DNA from: Calothrix sp. PCC 7716
GTDB lineage: Bacteria > Cyanobacteriota > Cyanobacteriia > Cyanobacteriales > Nostocaceae
Reading direction: 5' to 3'
DNA length: 64,000 nt
NCBI RefSeq assembly: GCF_019977735.1
Contig: NZ_AP025018.1
Span: forward strand, 6,824,580-6,888,579
The first letter of the stretch is position 1. Every line of letters starts with the position of its first letter. Below are positions 60,765-64,000 of this stretch, piece by piece. The position numbers and the translations under genes were made by a program. Below the pieces are notes generated by a model, which saw nothing but the letters and a program-made list of their open reading frames with translations, did no database searches and was not told where the DNA came from.

Positions 60765-62060
60765 GGCTCTTCCGTACTTAACTTGCTAAATTAATATTAT
60801 AATGCCAAGAAAGTAAAGCTCTAATCTCAAAATTGCGGAAATTCTTAAAGCCAAATCCACTTCTTTTTATTAGCTTCAATTTATTATTAATTCCTTCTAC
60901 AACTGCATTGGTAGTTTTCCTATCAAAGTATCCTGCTACTTCTCCAAACCAGCGTTTAATTGTATTAACACTTTTTTGATAATAAGGCTCAGCTTTTTTT
61001 AACCAATCGAGTAACCCTAATATTCCTGTTCCTGGGTCTTCAGTCGTATCAAATAAATTACGAAATTCTTCTTTCAATGAATGCATTATTGCTAATAAAG
61101 GAGATGCTTCTCTAATTGTATCTAACTTTATTTTTTGCTTATCTGTTAGGTTCTCTTCTGCTTTTAAAATTGTATATTTGTTACCTTTTAAACTATCAAA
61201 TATTTTTTCTCTCGATTCAACATTTAATTCCAACGCTGCTTTTTTTTCTGCTATTCTAGCTTGGTTCAACTCTTCGTGTATTATTTTTGTAACATGGAAC
61301 CTATCCACTGTAACAACGGCGTTTGGGCAAATCTTCTCGATTAAATTTTTATAATTTCCGGTCATATCCATACTTACTTCTTCTATTTGTTCTAAAACTA
61401 CTTTCCCCCACTTTATCATCACATTCTCTATATCAATTTGTTTTCTTTCTTTAACCAACCCTATTAATTTTCCTGTATCTATATCTACAAGCACGACAAT
61501 AAATTTTCCTTGACCTTTAACTAAACTTATTTCATCTATTCCTAACCTTACTAAATTACTAACATTTATTGGTAAAATATTTTTAACTATATCTTCAAGC
61601 ATCGAATAAACTTCTTCCTCGCTTAATCCATTATTTTTGGCTACATTACTTACATCACTATGAATAAGCTGTTTAATAATATTTTCCGCATATCGATGCG
61701 TATGCTTTCTTCTTGCTCCGACAAAATCAAGGTCTTCATTAAATGTTTTACAACATTTTTTACATTTAAATCTTCGTCTATTTATATTCAGTATTACTTC
61801 CTTATCTCCCATCGGTAAATCTTTAATTAAGTAATTTTGATTTTGGTGCAGATGGTCTGACTTTTTTCCGCACTGTGGACATACTGCACTTTTAGTCTTT
61901 TTAGTTACTGATAAAATTAAGGTGTTACCCTCTTGTAGACTGGATTCTACTACTATGTCAGGTAAATTTAACAGTTCGGTCAAAACCCTTTTCATAACTG
62001 ATTTTACTGAAACAAAAGATGATTATTTTAATATTTTAGCACGTAAAGCACGGGAGAGCC
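60765..62060 (-). mobile_element. ISL3-family insertion sequence
   Basis: Ends are inverted repeats GGCTCTTCCGTACTTAAC (60765) and GGCTCTCCCGTGCTTTAC (read backwards from 62060), starting with GGCTCT as is usual for ISL3. Size ~1.3 kb with one transposase gene. Flanking 8-mers (AAATCTTC / GTAAAGTC) do not match, so no target duplication is evident. Confidence 0.8.
60778..61995 (-). CDS. tnpA: ISL3-family transposase, 405 aa
   Basis: N-terminal zinc finger (CPQCGKKS ... CKKCCKTF, residues ~39-42 and 78-81), HTH area (SNVAKNNGLSEEEVYSMLED), and DDE catalytic parts: GIDEISLVKG (first D), VTVDRFHVTKI (second D), and NAVVEGINNKLKLIKRSGFG (E). Full-length for the family and without stops, so likely active. 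No GGCGCC in the gene. Confidence 0.92.
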   Translation of the reverse strand: MKRVLTELLNLPDIVVESSLQEGNTLILSVTKKTKSAVCPQCGKKSDHLHQNQNYLIKDLPMGDKEVILNINRRRFKCKKCCKTFNEDLDFVGARRKHTHRYAENIIKQLIHSDVSNVAKNNGLSEEEVYSMLEDIVKNILPINVSNLVRLGIDEISLVKGQGKFIVVLVDIDTGKLIGLVKERKQIDIENVMIKWGKVVLEQIEEVSMDMTGNYKNLIEKICPNAVVTVDRFHVTKIIHEELNQARIAEKKAALELNVESREKIFDSLKGNKYTILKAEENLTDKQKIKLDTIREASPLLAIMHSLKEEFRNLFDTTEDPGTGILGLLDWLKKAEPYYQKSVNTIKRWFGEVAGYFDRKTTNAVVEGINNKLKLIKRSGFGFKNFRNFEIRALLSWHYNINLAS

Positions 62061-62674
62061 GTAAAGTCGAACCAACGATACCTTGTTGCATTAGTATCTT
62101 TCTCCTCAAATCCTAACTTGTACACATCCCAAATCTCTTTCTCATATTCATCTCTATCATCATAAAAGTCTAATAAAAACTTATAAATTTGTTGAAATTT
62201 GTAAATACACTCATCTTCTCCTTTGTAGGTTTTTATTTGATTGCTACTCAATAACTTAGAACTCTGGCGCCCATAATATTTCTTTGTTGCGATTAGATAA
62301 GTTCTCAAGGATAATACCCATTCATCTAATTTCTTATCTAAAAGAGAATTAGAAAGTGAATGTTGACTGTGTAGCCACTCACATATTCTATTTATTTTAG
62401 AAGCCTTTTGATGAAGACTTTTTAAGTTCCAGTCTTGATTAACAACTTTTTGGTAACAAAAAAATTTTATTTCTACCTTTGTTCGACCAGGACATTTTTC
62501 AAAATGTAAGCAACTTCCTCGTATCTTAGAACTTCCTTTTAAAGGATTTGAGGCTGGAGACCATATATCTTTAGCCCAGTATTCAATCAATTGAGACTTC
62601 ATATACTGGTATTTTGCTTCATTACCTGAAATAATATAGTCAATAAGCTGTTTATTTGTTTTCGATTCTTTCAT
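62061..62674 (-). pseudogene. Second transposon ORF, truncated by the IS
   Basis: The ATG overlaps the stop of the integrase gene by four bases (ATGA), so the two are translationally coupled. The product is basic and helical (MKESKTNKQLIDYIISGNEA; GSCLHFEKCPGRTKVEIKFF) with two Cys pairs. It resembles companion proteins of tyrosine-recombinase transposons such as those of the Tn554 type, which have two recombinases and an accessory protein. After RWFDFT the frame runs into the IS end. Confidence 0.6.
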
Positions 62675-63783
62675 TGTTTTTGCTTCTCTCGGTTTTGTAA
62701 ATATTCTTTGTAAGCTAATTTCAAATCTTCATCTTCTAGGTGGACATAAGTGTTGATAGTCGTTTGAATATCACTATGACCTAACCTCTTCTTCACATAA
62801 GCCATGTCAACTCCTGCTCTTATTAGGTCAGATGCATGGCTATGCCTTAGTAAATGAGGATTTATCTTAGTTCCTATTTTTCTTGATAATCTTCTGAATA
62901 AACTGTTAACAGTTTTATATGTCAAAGGTTTACCCATTTTATCCTGATTATGAGCTTTGATAACTACAAACACAAAGTCGCAATCAATATCTGATGGATA
63001 CTCGTCTATTAAATAAGCACAGTACCATTGCATCAGTTCCTTACTCACATGAACTGTTCGCTCTACTCCGGACTTTGCTCTAGCATGATTTACATTATCT
63101 AATCTTGGCGCCACACGAATTTCACATGCGTTACCAGTCACCATATCTTCATGCCTTAGTCCTAATGCTTCGCCTATTCTTAACCCTGTTTCATACAGCA
63201 GTTTAATTAAAAACTTATCACGTAAAGTATTACACGCTGTAATTATATTGTCAACTTGTTCAGGTGTTAAACATCCTGGGAATGTTTTTGGTTCTTTTAT
63301 CTTTAATAGTCGTGTTTTAACCTCTTTTTCTTTACTAATGTGGTGTAAAAAAGGCTTATATTTTCTATTTGATTGTAACTGATAGCCGTAACTATTAACG
63401 CCTAAATTTACCCCGATACGCTCTTGAAACTCATAAAATCCACAAACTGTTGTCAGGCAATGATTGATTGTCTTCTCTGAACGCTTGGAAGAACTTACCT
63501 TAATTGATAACACGCTTGTATACGGATTTCTCAGCCAGTGAATAAAGTTTGATAGTTGTTCTAAACTTATTTCTTGCCAAGAAAGTTTTGAATCTCTCAA
63601 AAACTCCCAGAACAGTTTGAGATTGTAGGCATAAGCTTGAATCGTGTTTGGTGAGCGCCCTACGCTGTCTAAATAATGCAGGTACTTCCCAATTGCCTCT
63701 ATCGGTAAACAGTCATCACCCAAAACCATCCATACTGAACGGTTAGAGTCGCATATAATACCTCTTTGAACTTTCATTCTCAT
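62671..63783 (-). CDS. Tyrosine recombinase / site-specific integrase, 370 aa
   Basis: N-terminal core-binding (SAM-like) domain (LHYLDSVGRSPNTIQAYAYN), then catalytic domain with R (ETGLRIGEALGLRHED), HLLRHSHASDLIRAGV, the LGHSDIQTTINTYVHL block with the nucleophile Tyr, all intact. The length fits TnpA-like integrases of mobile elements. Start: ATG 63783 or 63777 (the latter has AGGGTGG at better spacing). It heads the operon of the element on the reverse strand. Confidence 0.92.
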   Translation of the reverse strand: MRMKVQRGIICDSNRSVWMVLGDDCLPIEAIGKYLHYLDSVGRSPNTIQAYAYNLKLFWEFLRDSKLSWQEISLEQLSNFIHWLRNPYTSVLSIKVSSSKRSEKTINHCLTTVCGFYEFQERIGVNLGVNSYGYQLQSNRKYKPFLHHISKEKEVKTRLLKIKEPKTFPGCLTPEQVDNIITACNTLRDKFLIKLLYETGLRIGEALGLRHEDMVTGNACEIRVAPRLDNVNHARAKSGVERTVHVSKELMQWYCAYLIDEYPSDIDCDFVFVVIKAHNQDKMGKPLTYKTVNSLFRRLSRKIGTKINPHLLRHSHASDLIRAGVDMAYVKKRLGHSDIQTTINTYVHLEDEDLKLAYKEYLQNREKQKQ

Positions 63784-63918
63784 CCACCCTGAGCATCTTC
63801 GTTTACGTTGTAGTATTATACTACAAGACGATTAAAAGTCAAAACAGCGTGTAATTAGCAAGCTAATTAGCTACGCTGTTGTTGTTGTTGTTATTTAAAA
63901 TTTGATGAGACATAACTT

Positions 63919-64000
63919 AACAATATGGGATTAGTTTACGACTCACTCGGAGATAAACAGAAAGCTTTTCAATTTTATAATCAATCTCTACCTTTATTAA
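63919..64000 (+). pseudogene. Resumption of the interrupted TPR gene
   Basis: Reads NNMGLVYDSLGDKQKAFQFY then NQSLPLL, in the same repeat register as the 60.5-kb end of the TPR gene. It continues past the window. Confidence 0.75.

Larger units (their letters stand above)
60524..63918. mobile_element. Tyrosine-recombinase transposon inserted in the TPR gene
   Basis: Both ends show the same short terminal inverted repeat: TTATGTC at 60528-60534 and GACATAA at 63909-63915. Subterminal repeats CTACAACGT (60537, 60546, 60589) recur inverted as ACGTTGTAG at 63805. It carries an integrase, a second truncated reverse-strand ORF and an ISL3-type IS. The TPR unit is continuous if the element is removed. 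Only two GGCGCC sites occur in 3.4 kb, suggesting a recent foreign origin. Confidence 0.7.

Overview
The window looks like accessory chromosome or large-plasmid DNA of a filamentous cyanobacterium of low G+C (order Nostocales is my best guess; genus not determinable). The pointers are very large NACHT-WD40 proteins, two-partner-secretion haemagglutinins with the cyanobacterial NPNGI signature, PEP-CTERM proteins, heptanucleotide repeats, and a highly iterated palindrome. The palindrome is unusual. The classic cyanobacterial HIP1 octamer GCGATCGC was not noticed, while GGCGCC occurs about 3-5 times per kb by eye, inside and outside genes, with GCGCGC as a second over-used palindrome.

Layout. 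0-5.1 kb: an LRV repeat protein cut by the window edge, two unknown reverse-strand genes, and two small HTH regulators behind paired operator-like sites. 5.27-7.52 kb: a group II intron with RT-maturase-HNH. 7.5-13.5 kb: a haemagglutinin gene frameshifted near its 3' end, a DUF1287 lipoprotein, and fragments of a second haemagglutinin fused to an LRV gene end, a cytochrome-like gene and an XRE antitoxin. 13.6-16.1 kb: small unknown genes. 16.5-26.1 kb: two paralogous NLR-like STAND proteins (N-terminal domain, NACHT NTPase, 14 WD40 repeats). 26.6-31.3 kb: a decayed type I-C CRISPR-Cas locus (9-repeat array, cas7, 5'-truncated cas8c, and cas3 on the opposite strand without its HD domain). 31.3-36.4 kb: a palindrome-rich control region, an RNA polymerase alpha-CTD-like protein and a NERD-domain helicase, with related 19-bp palindromes on both sides. 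36.4-39.5 kb: a coiled-coil membrane protein and a gene pair sharing a short Asn/Gly motif. 39.5-43.3 kb: a second, intact haemagglutinin. 43.5-54.5 kb: small membrane, secreted and unknown proteins, two HNH nucleases (one resembling phosphorothioate-DNA-dependent restriction enzymes), a CRISPR remnant and dispersed intergenic repeats. 54.6-59.2 kb: proline-rich membrane proteins, a PEP-CTERM protein, and a four-helix-bundle gene between inverted heptamer arrays. 59.6-64 kb: a TPR gene split by a tyrosine-recombinase transposon that itself carries an ISL3-type IS.

How it fits together. The concentration of immune-type genes (STAND NTPases, CRISPR-Cas, NERD helicase, HNH nucleases) suggests a defence and surface-protein island undergoing decay. 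Many genes are broken, and several breakpoints coincide with GGCGCC, suggesting that the palindromes act as recombination joints. No ribosomal, tRNA or core metabolic genes were seen.
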